From positions 32,237 through 96,236 of the forward strand of contig NZ_CACSJA010000022.1 in the NCBI RefSeq assembly GCF_902706035.1: a DNA stretch of 64,000 nt, in the 5' to 3' direction. Under the pieces are notes generated by a model, which worked only from the letters and a program-made list of their open reading frames with translations, was not told the origin of the DNA and ran no database searches. This document shows, piece after piece, positions 17,535 through 27,030 of this stretch. The DNA comes from Pantoea sp. 18069. Lineage in GTDB: Bacteria; Pseudomonadota; Gammaproteobacteria; Burkholderiales; Burkholderiaceae_C. A program made the position numbers and the translations under genes. Positions within the stretch are counted from its first letter, which is position 1; the number at the start of each line of letters is the position of its first letter.

Positions 17535-18605
17535 ATGCAAGACGGGCTTTTTGATGATCTTCCGCCGGCGCCCGAGCCGCCCCCACGCAAGCGCCCGGCT
17601 TCGGCGGCCGCAGCCGGCGCCGTGCCGGGGCCCGGCGCCGCCAAGCCGCCCGCGCGGCTGCTGGACGTCGCGCAGGAACTGCCGCCGCTGCTGCGCATGG
17701 GCGCCTCGACCTGGTCCTACCCTGGCTGGGAGGATCTGGTCTGGGATGGCGCCTATGACGCCAGCGTGCTGGCAAAGACGGGGCTGACGGCCTATGCCCG
17801 GCACCCGCTGCTGCGCACCATCTGCATAGACCGCAGCTTCTGGCGCCCGCTCACCGTGAGCCAGTACGCGACCTATGCGGGCCAGGTGCCCGCGGATTTC
17901 CGCTTTGTCGTCAAATGCCCGTCCGTGGTGACCGATGCGCAGGTGCGCACCGAGGACGGCCGCGGGCGTGAAGCCAACCCGGCCTTCCTCGACCCGCAGT
18001 TGGCCATCACGGCATTTGTCCAGCCCACGCTCGAAGGGCTGGGCGACAAGCTGGCGGTGCTGGTGTTCCAGCTCAGCCCCCTGCCCTGGGACTGGCTCAA
18101 CCGGCCGTCGGCGCTGTTCGCGCGGCTGCAGGCGCTGCTGGCAAGCGTGCAGTCGCAGCTTGCCCAGCATCCCGGAGTCATCGTCGCCGTCGAAGTGCGC
18201 GACCCGCAGTTGCTGGTGCCGGCTTTCGCCGACGTGCTGCGCGCGACGGGCTCCACCTTCTGCCTGGGCCTGCACGGCAAGATGCCGCCGATTGAGGAAC
18301 AGCTCAGGCTGCTGCGCCTGCTGTGGCCCGGGCCGCTGGTCTGCCGCTGGAACCTGAACCGCCGCTTCGGCCCCTACGGCTATGAGGATGCCCAGAAGGC
18401 GCATGCGCCGTTCAATGCCATCCTCTCGCCCGATCCGCACACACGCGCGCTGCTGGCGCGCACCATTGCCGGCATCACGGGCAGGGGCCAGCGCGCCTAC
18501 GTCACCGTGAGCAACGACGCCGAAGGCTGCGCGCCGCGCTCGATTGCGCTGCTGGCCGAGGCGGTACTCGAGGAGACAGCCGCCCGCAACGAGCGGCCGC
18601 GCTGA
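17535..18605 (+). CDS. DUF72 (YecE-like) family protein
   Basis: A 356-residue protein; I start it at the ATG that opens M-Q-D-G-L-F-D-D-L. Residues 1-50 are a Pro/Ala-rich leader and ~60-350 form the TIM-barrel-like DUF72 fold with G-A-S-T-W-S-Y-P-G-W, D-R-S-F-W-R-P-L, F-R-F-V-V-K-C-P and a late Y-V-T-V-S-N-D-A-E-G-C-A-P. The biochemical activity of DUF72 is unsettled. Codons upstream of this ATG are open to about 17397, but nothing there looks like protein sequence. It is divergent from tex and its stop is 7 bp from the convergent efflux operon. Confidence 0.85.
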   Translation: MQDGLFDDLPPAPEPPPRKRPASAAAAGAVPGPGAAKPPARLLDVAQELPPLLRMGASTWSYPGWEDLVWDGAYDASVLAKTGLTAYARHPLLRTICIDRSFWRPLTVSQYATYAGQVPADFRFVVKCPSVVTDAQVRTEDGRGREANPAFLDPQLAITAFVQPTLEGLGDKLAVLVFQLSPLPWDWLNRPSALFARLQALLASVQSQLAQHPGVIVAVEVRDPQLLVPAFADVLRATGSTFCLGLHGKMPPIEEQLRLLRLLWPGPLVCRWNLNRRFGPYGYEDAQKAHAPFNAILSPDPHTRALLARTIAGITGRGQRAYVTVSNDAEGCAPRSIALLAEAVLEETAARNERPR

Positions 18606-18612
18606 GCGTGCG

Positions 18613-20103
18613 TCAGCGGCTGAGGGGCGCAGCCGCTGCGGCCACTGCCGGCGCGGCAGCGGCAGGCTCTGCGCCCAGCACCTTGACCAGGCTCACGCGG
18701 TTGAGCTGCTCCTGCAGTTGCAAGGTGATCAGCGTCTGCTGCGCGGCGTAGAGGCTGCGCTGCGCATCGAGCACGGCGAGGTAGTTGTCCACGCCCGACT
18801 TGAAGCGCGCTTCCGACAGCTCGAAGGCCTTTTGCGTGGACGCCACCAGCGAGGCCTGGGCGGCCAGGCGCTCGGTCCACTGCGCCCGGTCGGCGAGCGC
18901 ATCGGCGGTTTCGCGAAAGGCCGTCTGCACGGCTTTTTCGTACTGCGCAAGCGCCACCTGTTCATTGGCCTGCGCCACAGCGACATTCGCGCGGTTGCGC
19001 CCGCCGTCGAAGATCGGCAGCCGCACCAGCGGCACGAAGCTCCAGGTGCTGTTGCCGCTGCCGAACAGCCCCGACAGCTCGTTGCTGCCCGTGCCCACCG
19101 AGGCCGTGAGGCTGATGGTCGGAAACAGCGCCGCGCGCGCCGCGCCGATGTTGGCGTTCATCGCGCGCAGCTGGTGCTCGGCGGCGCGCACGTCGGGGCG
19201 CGCGAGCAGCACGCTCGAGGGCAGGGGCACGGGCAAGGGCAGCAGCGCGGCGGCAGGCGCCTGCGCCGACAATTGCAGTGGCGCGGGCATGGCCGATTCG
19301 GGCAGCGGACCGCCGACCAGCAGTTGCAGCAGATTGCGGTCGCGCACCACCTGGCTGTTGAAGCTGGCCACGTCGGCGCGCGCGGCGTCGACCGTGGTGC
19401 GGTTTTGCTCGAGCACCAGCCCCGACGTAGAGCCCAGTTCATGCATGCGCTCGGTCAGCGCGAACGACTGGCGGCGCGCGGCCAGCGTCTGCTCGGCCAG
19501 CGCCAGCCGCGCCTGGTCGGCGGCCAGCGTGAGCCAGGCATTGGCAACGTCGGCGAGCAGCGTGAGCTGCACATTGCGCTGGTTCTCGCCGGACTGCAGG
19601 AAGGCCTGCAGCGCGGCCTCGTTGAGGTTGCGCACGCGGCCCCAGAGATCGAGCTCGTAGCTGGTCATGCCCAGCTGGGCCGTGTATTGGGTCACGACGG
19701 CCGAGCGGCCGTTGCTCGCCAGATCGGCCGCAGTGCGGTTGCGGCTGCCCTGGCCATTGGCGTTGATGCTGGGCAGCAGATCGGCCTCGGCGATGCCGTA
19801 CTGGGCACGCGCCCTGTCGATGTTGGCCAGCGCCACGCGCAGGTCGCGGTTGTTCGCCAGCGCCAGCGCCAGTGCTTCGCGCAGGCCCGGCGACTGCACC
19901 CAGGCCAGGGCCTGGGCCGCGTCCAGGCTCGCCGGCGTGGCCTGCGCGGGCGCGGCGGCCGTGCCGACTTCGGCGGGCACGACGTCCGTGGGCGCGGCGT
20001 AGTTCGGCGCAAGGTTCATGCAGCCGGTCAATGCCGCAACAGCAAGGGCCACGGCGCAGGCCACGGCATGCAGCCGATAGGCGTTCTTGGTTTGAATGCT
20101 CAT
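18613..20103 (-). CDS. RND efflux outer membrane lipoprotein, NodT/OprM family
   Basis: A 496-residue TolC-superfamily channel with lipobox A-L-T-G-C (acyl Cys28) and two homologous halves of the outer membrane efflux fold. The family sequence R-A-x-Y-G-I-A-E-A-D-L-L-P and a tail of A-A-Q-Q-T-L-I-T-L-Q-L-Q are visible. It is the last gene of a three-gene efflux operon, and its start overlaps the stop of the pump gene by four bases (ATGA). It forms the exit duct across the outer membrane. Confidence 0.93.
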   Translation of the reverse strand: MSIQTKNAYRLHAVACAVALAVAALTGCMNLAPNYAAPTDVVPAEVGTAAAPAQATPASLDAAQALAWVQSPGLREALALALANNRDLRVALANIDRARAQYGIAEADLLPSINANGQGSRNRTAADLASNGRSAVVTQYTAQLGMTSYELDLWGRVRNLNEAALQAFLQSGENQRNVQLTLLADVANAWLTLAADQARLALAEQTLAARRQSFALTERMHELGSTSGLVLEQNRTTVDAARADVASFNSQVVRDRNLLQLLVGGPLPESAMPAPLQLSAQAPAAALLPLPVPLPSSVLLARPDVRAAEHQLRAMNANIGAARAALFPTISLTASVGTGSNELSGLFGSGNSTWSFVPLVRLPIFDGGRNRANVAVAQANEQVALAQYEKAVQTAFRETADALADRAQWTERLAAQASLVASTQKAFELSEARFKSGVDNYLAVLDAQRSLYAAQQTLITLQLQEQLNRVSLVKVLGAEPAAAAPAVAAAAAPLSR

Positions 20104-23100
20104 GCCACGTCCTTTGCGTTGCTGTCTTGTGCATCGACGGCCGGCGCCGCGTCAGAGGAGCGCGACGCAAACCAGCTGCGCACCAGCAGGAAAAACACCG
20201 GCACAAAGAAAATCCCCAGCACCGTCGAAAACACCGTGCCGCCCAGCACGGCCGTGCCTATGGCCTGGCGCCCGCCCGCGCCCGCGCCTGTGCCTATCGC
20301 CAGCGGCAGCACGCCGAAGCCGAACGCCAGCGACGTCATCAGGATAGGGCGCAGCCGCAGGCGCACGGCCTCGACGGTGGCGTCGCGCAGATTGCGGCCC
20401 TGCTCCTGCAGCTGGGTCGCGAACTCGACGATCAAGATGGCGTTCTTAGACGCCAGCCCCACCGTGGTCAACAGCCCCACCTGGAAGTAGACGTCGTTGT
20501 GCATGCCGCGCAGGCCCGTGAACAGCAGCGCGCCGACGACGCCCAGCGGCACGGCCAGGATCACCGCCAGCGGCACGGTCCAGCTCTCGTAGAGCGCGGC
20601 CAGGCACAGGAACACGAACAGCACCGAAATCGCATACAGCAGCGGCGCCTGCGCACCCGACAGCCGCTCCTGGTAGGAGGCGCCGGTCCACTCATAGCCA
20701 ATGCCCACGGGCATCTGCTGCATCATCTTCTCGATAGCATCCATGGCCGCGCCCGAGCTCACGCCCGGCGCCGCGTCGCCGACGAACTCGAAGCTGGGGC
20801 TGCCGTTGTAGCGCTGCAGCTGCGGCGAGCCATAGGTCCAGTTCGTCGAGGAGAAGGCGGAGAACGGCACCATTTCGCCCTTGTCGTTGCGCACCGTCCA
20901 CTGGTTGATGTCCTGGGGCAGCATGCGAAACGGTGCATCGCCCTGCACGTAGACGCGCTTGACCCGGCCATTGTTCAGGAAGTCGTTGACGTAGGTCCCG
21001 CCCATGGCGCTGGACAGCACGCTGTTGATGTTGGCCGTGCTCACGCCCAGCGCCGCGGCCTTGCGGTCGTCGATCACCACGCCGAGCTGCGAAGTGTCGT
21101 CGAGGTTGTTGCTGCGCAGGTTCTGGATCGCGCCTTCGCTGCCCGCGAGCTCGAGCAGCTTGTCGCGCGCCGCCACCAGCGCCTCATGGCCCAGACCGTT
21201 CAAGTCCTTGAGCTGGAAGTTGAAGCCGGCGTTCGAGCCCAGGCCGCGCACCGCGGGCGGCAGCATCACGAAGATGCGCGCATCGCGCAGCCGGCTCAGG
21301 TCCTTGGTCGCCTTGCGCGCGATCGCATCGGCCGTCTGGTCCGGGCCGGGCCGTTCGGCCCAGTTCTTGAGCCGCACGAAACCGCGCGCCGAGGACTGGT
21401 CGCCGGTCAGGCCGGTGATGGAGTTGAAACTCACCACATCGGGCTGCGCGGCGAAGTACTGCTGGACTTCGGACATCACGGCCTGCAGGCGCGCGTCCGT
21501 GCCGCCCGAAGGCAGCGTGATCTGCACCTGCATATAGCCCTGGTCCTCGACCGGCAGGAACGACGTCGGCAGCTTGGTGAACAGGAACGCCGTGCCCGCG
21601 CAGATCAGCAGGAACACCAGCGCCATGCGCTTGCTGCGCTGCAGCAGGCGGCCCACGGTGCTTTGCGCCTTGTTGGAGCTGTAGTCAAAGCCTTTGTTGA
21701 AGGCCTGGAAGAAGCGGTCGATGCCGCCGCGCAGGCCGGGGCGCGGCGCGCCGCCGTGGTGCCCCTGGCCCTTGGCCACGGGCTTGAGCAAGGTCGCGCA
21801 CAGCGCGGGCGTGAGCGTCAGCGCGACAAACACCGACAGCACCATGGCCGAGACGATGGTGATCGAGAACTGCCGGTAGATCACACCCGTCGAGCCGCCG
21901 AAGAACGCCATGGGAATGAACACCGCCGACAGCGTGAGCGTGATGCCGATCAGCGCCGGCGTGATCTCGGCCATGGACTTGCGCGTCGCCTCCTTGGGCG
22001 ACAGTCCCTCCTCGCTCATCACGCGCTCGACGTTCTCGACGACCACGATCGCATCGTCGACCAGCAGGCCGATCGCCAGCACCAGGCCGAACATCGTCAG
22101 CGTATTGATGGAGAAACCCGCGACCGACAGCACGCCGAACGTGCCCAGCAGCACCACGGGCACGGCGATCGCCGGAATCAGCGTGGCACGCAGGTTCTGC
22201 AGGAACAGGAACATCACCACGACCACCAGCAGCATGGCCTCGAACAGCGCCTGCACCACTTCCTTGATCGAGGCGCGCACGAACGGCGTCGAGTCCGAGC
22301 TGATGAAGGGCTTGAGGTCGTTGGGAAAGAACGGCTGCATTTCCGCGAGCTTGGCGTTGACCGCATCGGACACCGCCGTGGCGTTCGCGCCGTCGGCCAG
22401 CACGATGCCCATGCCCGCGCCGGGGCGGCCGTTGAGGCGCGAGGTGATGCTCAGGTTGTCCGCGCCGAGCTCGACACGGGCCACGTCCTTGAGCAGCACG
22501 GCCGCGCCGTCGGCAGAGGACTTGAGCAGGATGGCCTCGAACTCGGCCACGGTCTTGAGCTTGGTGCGCGCGGTGATGGTGGCGTTGATCTGCTGGTCCC
22601 TGACCGCCGGCAACGCACCGAGCTGGCCCGCCGAGACCTGGGCGTTCTGGTTGTTGAGCGCCGCGATCACGTCCGAAGGCATCAGCGCGAACTGCTGCAG
22701 CTTGGCCGGATCGAGCCAGATGCGCATCGCATAGCCGGTGCCGAACACCTGGATGTCGCCTACGCCGTCGACGCGGCCGATCACATCGACCACGTTGCTG
22801 GTCAGGTAGTCACCGATATCGACCTGGCTCACGTTCGGGTCGGGCGAAGTGAAGCTGTAGGTGGTCAGGAAGTCGTTGCCGCCCTTGTTGACGAACACAC
22901 CGCGGCTCTTGACGGCCTCGGGCAGGCGGTTCATCGCCGACTGCAGCTTGTTTTGCACCTGCACCTGCGCCACGTCGATGTTGGTGCCGGGGCTGAAGGT
23001 CAAGGTGGTGCGCGAACGGCCCGACTGGTCGCTGGTCGAGCCCATGTACAGCAGGTTGTCGATGCCCTTGAGCTGCTGCTCGATCAGCTGGGTGACCGAG

Positions 23101-23276
23101 TTCTCGACGGTTTCGGCCGAAGCGCCGGTGTAGGTGGCGTTGATGGTCACGCGCGGCGGCGCGATATCAGGGTACTGCTCGAGCGGCAGCGTCGAGATCG
23201 ACAGCGCGCCCGCGAGCATGATGACGATGGAGATGACCCAGGCAAAAATGGGCCGGTCGATGAAGAACTGTGCCAT
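20100..23276 (-). CDS. RND multidrug efflux pump, HAE1 (MexB/AcrB) family
   Basis: A 1058-residue inner membrane transporter of the usual length for the family. It starts M-A-Q-F-F-I-D-R-P-I-F-A-W-V, the classical HAE1 N-terminus. In the first membrane half, G-L-V-L-A-I-G-L-L-V-D-D-A-I-V-V-V-E-N carries the proton-relay Asp-Asp pair. The C-terminal half retains G-L-x-S-K-N-A-I-L-I-V-E-F-A. It works as a trimeric proton-driven exporter of hydrophobic drugs and solvents with the adaptor and channel encoded beside it. Confidence 0.96.
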   Translation of the reverse strand: MAQFFIDRPIFAWVISIVIMLAGALSISTLPLEQYPDIAPPRVTINATYTGASAETVENSVTQLIEQQLKGIDNLLYMGSTSDQSGRSRTTLTFSPGTNIDVAQVQVQNKLQSAMNRLPEAVKSRGVFVNKGGNDFLTTYSFTSPDPNVSQVDIGDYLTSNVVDVIGRVDGVGDIQVFGTGYAMRIWLDPAKLQQFALMPSDVIAALNNQNAQVSAGQLGALPAVRDQQINATITARTKLKTVAEFEAILLKSSADGAAVLLKDVARVELGADNLSITSRLNGRPGAGMGIVLADGANATAVSDAVNAKLAEMQPFFPNDLKPFISSDSTPFVRASIKEVVQALFEAMLLVVVVMFLFLQNLRATLIPAIAVPVVLLGTFGVLSVAGFSINTLTMFGLVLAIGLLVDDAIVVVENVERVMSEEGLSPKEATRKSMAEITPALIGITLTLSAVFIPMAFFGGSTGVIYRQFSITIVSAMVLSVFVALTLTPALCATLLKPVAKGQGHHGGAPRPGLRGGIDRFFQAFNKGFDYSSNKAQSTVGRLLQRSKRMALVFLLICAGTAFLFTKLPTSFLPVEDQGYMQVQITLPSGGTDARLQAVMSEVQQYFAAQPDVVSFNSITGLTGDQSSARGFVRLKNWAERPGPDQTADAIARKATKDLSRLRDARIFVMLPPAVRGLGSNAGFNFQLKDLNGLGHEALVAARDKLLELAGSEGAIQNLRSNNLDDTSQLGVVIDDRKAAALGVSTANINSVLSSAMGGTYVNDFLNNGRVKRVYVQGDAPFRMLPQDINQWTVRNDKGEMVPFSAFSSTNWTYGSPQLQRYNGSPSFEFVGDAAPGVSSGAAMDAIEKMMQQMPVGIGYEWTGASYQERLSGAQAPLLYAISVLFVFLCLAALYESWTVPLAVILAVPLGVVGALLFTGLRGMHNDVYFQVGLLTTVGLASKNAILIVEFATQLQEQGRNLRDATVEAVRLRLRPILMTSLAFGFGVLPLAIGTGAGAGGRQAIGTAVLGGTVFSTVLGIFFVPVFFLLVRSWFASRSSDAAPAVDAQDSNAKDVA

Positions 23277-23290
23277 GGCGTGCGGCTTTC

Positions 23291-24634
23291 TCAGGGCTGG
23301 GCCGCAGGGCCGGAAGCTGCCGTGGGGATGTCCGCCTCGGCGGGCGCTGGCGGCGCGGCGTTCGCGGGCGCAGCGCCGTTGGCCTGCGCCGTCCTGTCCG
23401 CAGCCAGCTTGGCCTTGGCACCCAGGTCCACTTCCTGGGGCTCGACGGCGTCACCGACCTTGACGCGCTGGAAGCCATCGACGACGATCCTGTCGCCCGC
23501 GTTCACGCCTGCCGTGACCAGCCAGCGGCTGCCCACGGCGCGATCGGTTTCAATCGGCCGGCGCTGCACTTTCTCGTCGGCGCCCACGACCAGCACGCTG
23601 GCCTTGCCCGCGATATCGCGCGTCACGGCCTGCTGGGGAACGAGCAAGGCCTCGGGCGCCACGCCCGTGGGCAGCAGGGCCTGGACATACATGCCCGGCA
23701 TCAGCACGCCTTCGGGGTTGGGCACCACCGCGCGCAGCGTCACCACGCCGGTGCTGGGGTTGACGATCACACCCGCGAACTGGAGCTTGCCGGTGTGCGA
23801 ATACAGGCGCCCGTCTTCGAGCCTGAGCGCGATCGCCAGCGCATCGCGCTCGAGCTTCTGAAAGCGCCCGTCCTGGATGTCGCGCTTGAGCTGCAGCAGC
23901 TCGGTGCTCGACTGCGTGAAGTCCACGTACATCGGGTCAAGCTGAACGATGGTCGTGAGCGCATCGGCCTGGTTGGCCGTGACCAGCGCGCCGGGCGTGA
24001 CCGTCGACAGGCTGGTCTGGCCGCTGATCGGCGCCTGGATGCTGCTGTAGCGCAGGTTGATGCGCGCACTCTCGAGCGCCGCCCTGGCCGCCGCCACGTC
24101 GGCGCTGGCCTGGGCCTGGGCGGCCTGGCTTTCTTCATGGGCCTGGCGGCTGATCGCGTCGATCTTCACGAGCTCGGCATTGCGCGCCGCCGTCGCCCGC
24201 AGCGTGCGCTCGCTGGCCTGGGCCTTGGCCAGCGCGGCCTCGGCGCTGGCCTGCGCCGCGCGCAGCGAAGCCGAATCGATCTGGTAGAGCGGCTGGCCGG
24301 CCTTGACGCTCGCGCCTTCGGTGAACAGGCGCTTTTGCACGATGCCCGACACCTGGGGCCTCACTTCGGCCGTCAGGAACGCACGCGTGCGCCCCGGCAG
24401 GCTTGCATCGAGCTGCTGGCTCTGGGTCTTGAGCGTGACCACGCCCACCTTGGTCGGCGCCTTGGCGGCCGGAGCGTCGGCGGCCTTGGGCGAGCAGCCG
24501 GCGGTCACGAGCACCACGGCGGCCGCCACGGCTGCCATGCGCCATGCCGAGAACTGCTGCGCTGCAATCGGACGATCGGAGGGCCAATGGGACAGCAGGC
24601 GCGCACGCAGCGAAAGAGACAGGGCAGACGTCAT
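23291..24634 (-). CDS. RND efflux periplasmic adaptor lipoprotein (MexA/AcrA family)
   Basis: The product is 447 residues from the chosen ATG. A hydrophobic stretch ends V-L-V-T-A-G-C, giving acyl Cys47 (Cys15 if a later Met is used). The biotinyl-lipoyl and alpha-hairpin region shows V-R-P-Q-V-S-G-I-V-Q-K-R-L-F-T-E-G and the Ala/Gln-rich coiled coil; the beta-barrel region has V-T-P-G-A-L-V-T-A-N-Q. It links pump and channel. The 40-odd residues before the hydrophobic segment make the exact start uncertain; no good ribosome site precedes any candidate. It is first in the operon, 14 bp before the pump gene. Confidence 0.92.
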   Translation of the reverse strand: MTSALSLSLRARLLSHWPSDRPIAAQQFSAWRMAAVAAAVVLVTAGCSPKAADAPAAKAPTKVGVVTLKTQSQQLDASLPGRTRAFLTAEVRPQVSGIVQKRLFTEGASVKAGQPLYQIDSASLRAAQASAEAALAKAQASERTLRATAARNAELVKIDAISRQAHEESQAAQAQASADVAAARAALESARINLRYSSIQAPISGQTSLSTVTPGALVTANQADALTTIVQLDPMYVDFTQSSTELLQLKRDIQDGRFQKLERDALAIALRLEDGRLYSHTGKLQFAGVIVNPSTGVVTLRAVVPNPEGVLMPGMYVQALLPTGVAPEALLVPQQAVTRDIAGKASVLVVGADEKVQRRPIETDRAVGSRWLVTAGVNAGDRIVVDGFQRVKVGDAVEPQEVDLGAKAKLAADRTAQANGAAPANAAPPAPAEADIPTAASGPAAQP

Positions 24635-25007
24635 GGGGGTGCAACTTGAAATTGAAGGCGAGCACCATTGTGCAAGCCTAATATTTACTTTTTGTAAAGC
24701 CGGCGTGCGCAAGGCATTGCGCACACGGCTGCCGTCCCGGAGAGAGATTTACCAGGCACTCCGGTCCAGCAGCAGGATGATGCCATTTTGTAGCCTGTCG
24801 TTACATTCGCCGAAGGCGAATTCAACGTGTACGCGACAATTTCTTCACCGCTTACGTTGGCGCAGATCATTGCCCATGGCCTGCGCAGTCATTCCGGCCA
24901 GTGGTTTCTTGCCGCGTTCCTCTGGCGTGTTGCGCACCATGCCCGTCGGATCACCCCCCAACAAAAAGAGCCGTCGAAACGGCCCGGGGATAGCGCGCGG
25001 GAGTTTC
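24635..25007. other. 373-bp intergenic region upstream of the RND operon
   Basis: The only clear signal here is a 15-bp palindrome at 24684-24698, annotated separately. The rest, between the palindrome and the 3' end of the next gene, contains no recognisable gene, repeat or terminator. No regulator gene of the TetR or MarR type is adjacent. Confidence 0.4.
24684..24698. promoter_or_regulatory. candidate operator of the RND efflux operon
   Basis: TTTACTTTTTGTAAA is a perfect 5-5-5 inverted repeat (TTTAC / GTAAA) about 50 bp upstream of the adaptor start, within the only AT-rich patch of this intergenic region. Short palindromes rich in TTTAC/GTAAA are typical of operators for TetR-family efflux repressors such as TtgR. 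The binding protein is not encoded nearby. Confidence 0.4.
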
Positions 25008-25919
25008 TCAGTCCGGCGTCGCACGCAAGGCCGCGCGCAGGCTCGCGCCCAGCTCCGGCTTGTGCGCAAACGGATCGCTGGGATTGCGCCCTTGCACCAC
25101 GTCTTCCATGCGCGCCTGCACCGCGCCCAGCGCCTGGGGGTGGCTGTAGATATAGAACTGGTTGGCGGCAACGGCGTCGAACACTTTCTGCGCGACTTCG
25201 GCGGCCGAGACCTTGCCCGACGACACGGCCTTGTCGGTCATTGCCTGGCCTATCTTCTGGCTCGCGGTCTGCTGCGCGTTGGCCTGGCCCTCGGGCCGGT
25301 TGCGCTCGCTCTGGCTGATGCCCGTGGCCACGAAATACGGGCACAGCAGGCTCGCGCCGACCTGGTCGGTCACCAGCGACAGATCCTGGTAGAGCGTTTC
25401 GGTCAGGCTCACCACCGCGTGCTTGCTCACGTTGTAGATGCCCATGTTGGGCGGCGTGAGCAAACCGGCCATGCTGGCGGTGTTGACCATATGGCCGCGC
25501 CAGGCGGGATCGGCCTGGGCCGCGGCCAGCATCATCGGCGTGAACAGGCGCACGCCATGGATCACGCCCCAGACGTTGACCCCCAGCACCCACTCCCAGT
25601 CGGCGACGGAGTTCTCCCAGACCAGCCCGCCCGCGCCCACGCCGGCGTTGTTGAACACCAGGTGCGGCGCGCCGAAGTGCTCCTGCACGCTGCGCGCGAG
25701 CACTTCCATCTGCATGCGGTTGGACACGTCCACGCGCTGGGCCAGCACCTGTGCGCCGGCCGCGCGCATTTCGTCGGCCGCAGCCTCGAGCGCTTCCTTT
25801 TGCACGTCCACCAGCACCAGGTTCATGCCCAGGCGCGCGCCTATGCGCGCGCACTCGAGACCGAAACCCGAACCGGCGCCGGTCAGCACCGCGGTCTTGC
25901 CTTGGAAATCTTCAATCAT
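25008..25919 (-). CDS. short-chain dehydrogenase/reductase (SDR)
   Basis: A 303-residue NAD(P)-dependent oxidoreductase with the classical T-G-A-G-S-G-F-G cofactor motif near residue 13, N-N-A-G-V-G, and the Y-N-V-S-K-H-A catalytic Tyr/Lys pair preceded by N-T-A-S-M. About 40 extra residues follow the usual SDR end (Q-A-R-M-E-D-V-V-Q-G-R-N-P). The substrate is probably a hydroxyacyl or alcohol compound, but this is not readable. It is last in a four-gene minus-strand unit, 18 bp after the CurA-type gene. Confidence 0.88.
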   Translation of the reverse strand: MIEDFQGKTAVLTGAGSGFGLECARIGARLGMNLVLVDVQKEALEAAADEMRAAGAQVLAQRVDVSNRMQMEVLARSVQEHFGAPHLVFNNAGVGAGGLVWENSVADWEWVLGVNVWGVIHGVRLFTPMMLAAAQADPAWRGHMVNTASMAGLLTPPNMGIYNVSKHAVVSLTETLYQDLSLVTDQVGASLLCPYFVATGISQSERNRPEGQANAQQTASQKIGQAMTDKAVSSGKVSAAEVAQKVFDAVAANQFYIYSHPQALGAVQARMEDVVQGRNPSDPFAHKPELGASLRAALRATPD

Positions 25920-25937
25920 GGCGGTCTTTCGGGTCGT

Positions 25938-26954
25938 TCAGACCAGCTTGACGAGTTGTTTGCCGAAGTTCCTGCCCTTGAGCAAGCCCAGAAACGCCGC
26001 AGGCGCGGCCGCCAGGCCCTGGGCCACGGTTTCGCGCGGGCGCAGCTTGCCCGTGGCCACCAGCGTGCCCAGCTCCTGGAGCGCTTCGGGCCAGACTTCC
26101 ATGTGCTCGCTGACGATGAAGCCTTCGATCTTCAGGCGGTTGATCAGGATCAGCGCGGGATTTTGCAGCGGCAGCGGCGCGCCGTCATAGCCGGCGATCA
26201 TTCCGCAGACCGCGACGCGCGCAAACGCATTGGTGCGCAGCAGCACGGCATCGAGGATGTAGCCGCCGACGTTCTCGAAATAGCCGTCTATGCCGTCCGG
26301 GCAGGCCTGCTTGAGCGCCAGCGACATGGCCTTGACGTCGGCATGCTGGCGGTAGTCGATGCAGACATCGAAGCCCAGCTCCTCGCTCGCATAGCGGCAT
26401 TTTTCCGGCCCGCCCGCGATGCCCACCACGCGGCAGCCGCGCGCCTTGGCCAGCGCCGCGAACGCGCTGCCCACCGCGCCCGTGGCCGCGCTGACCACCA
26501 CGGTCTCGCCGGCCTTGGGTGCAATGATCTTCACCAGCCCGTACCAGGCGGTCACGCCGGGCATGCCGACCGCGCCGAGATAATGGGAAAGAGGTACATG
26601 GGACGTATCTACCTTGCGCAGCATGCCCGGCGCATTGCCGTCGACCACGCTGTACTCCTGCCAGCCGCCCATGCCCACGACCTGGTCGCCGACCGCAAAC
26701 TTGGGGTGGCGGCTCTCGACCACCTCGCCCACGGTGCCGCCTATCATGACTTCGCCCAGCGGCTGGCTGGCCGCATAGCTCTTGCTGTCGTTCATGCGCC
26801 CGCGCATGTAGGGGTCCAGGCTCAGGTAGTGGTGGCGCACCAGCACCTGGCCGTCCTGCAGCGCCGGCACCTCGGTCTGCACCTGCCTGAAGTTGCTTTC
26901 CACGGCTTCGCCCTGCGGGCGGTTGTCGAGAAGAATTTGCTGATTCCGGGTCAT
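25938..26954 (-). CDS. NADP-dependent alkenal/one oxidoreductase (CurA / leukotriene B4 dehydrogenase type)
   Basis: A 338-residue medium-chain reductase of the zinc-independent CurA/YncB group. M-T-R-N-Q-Q-I-L-L is the usual start, the ATG having a perfect AAGGAGA ribosome site. L-S-L-D-P-Y-M-R-G-R-M and the nucleotide-binding segment V-V-S-A-A-T-G-A-V-G-S are present, and zinc-ligand cysteines are absent. Members reduce the double bond of alpha,beta-unsaturated ketones and aldehydes. Its setting among SDRs and a thioesterase suggests a role in degradation of acyl or terpenoid-type compounds. Confidence 0.9.
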   Translation of the reverse strand: MTRNQQILLDNRPQGEAVESNFRQVQTEVPALQDGQVLVRHHYLSLDPYMRGRMNDSKSYAASQPLGEVMIGGTVGEVVESRHPKFAVGDQVVGMGGWQEYSVVDGNAPGMLRKVDTSHVPLSHYLGAVGMPGVTAWYGLVKIIAPKAGETVVVSAATGAVGSAFAALAKARGCRVVGIAGGPEKCRYASEELGFDVCIDYRQHADVKAMSLALKQACPDGIDGYFENVGGYILDAVLLRTNAFARVAVCGMIAGYDGAPLPLQNPALILINRLKIEGFIVSEHMEVWPEALQELGTLVATGKLRPRETVAQGLAAAPAAFLGLLKGRNFGKQLVKLV

Positions 26955-27030
26955 GAACTGTCTCCTTGTAATCATTGCAATGCCATCGAAAGCCTGGCGA
27001 AGCGCGCAGCGCGCGGGCGACTGCGCCCGC

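Noticed and set aside
14275..17787. 1170-codon open frame on the plus strand antisense to tex
   Set aside because: It mirrors tex in a GC-rich genome, where antisense frames lack stops. Composition is Arg/His/Ala-rich with no domain or ribosome site; tex itself is unambiguous.
19872..23861. 1329-codon plus-strand open frame antisense to the RND efflux genes
   Set aside because: Shadow of the pump and adaptor genes; the product is low-complexity Arg/Gln/His sequence.
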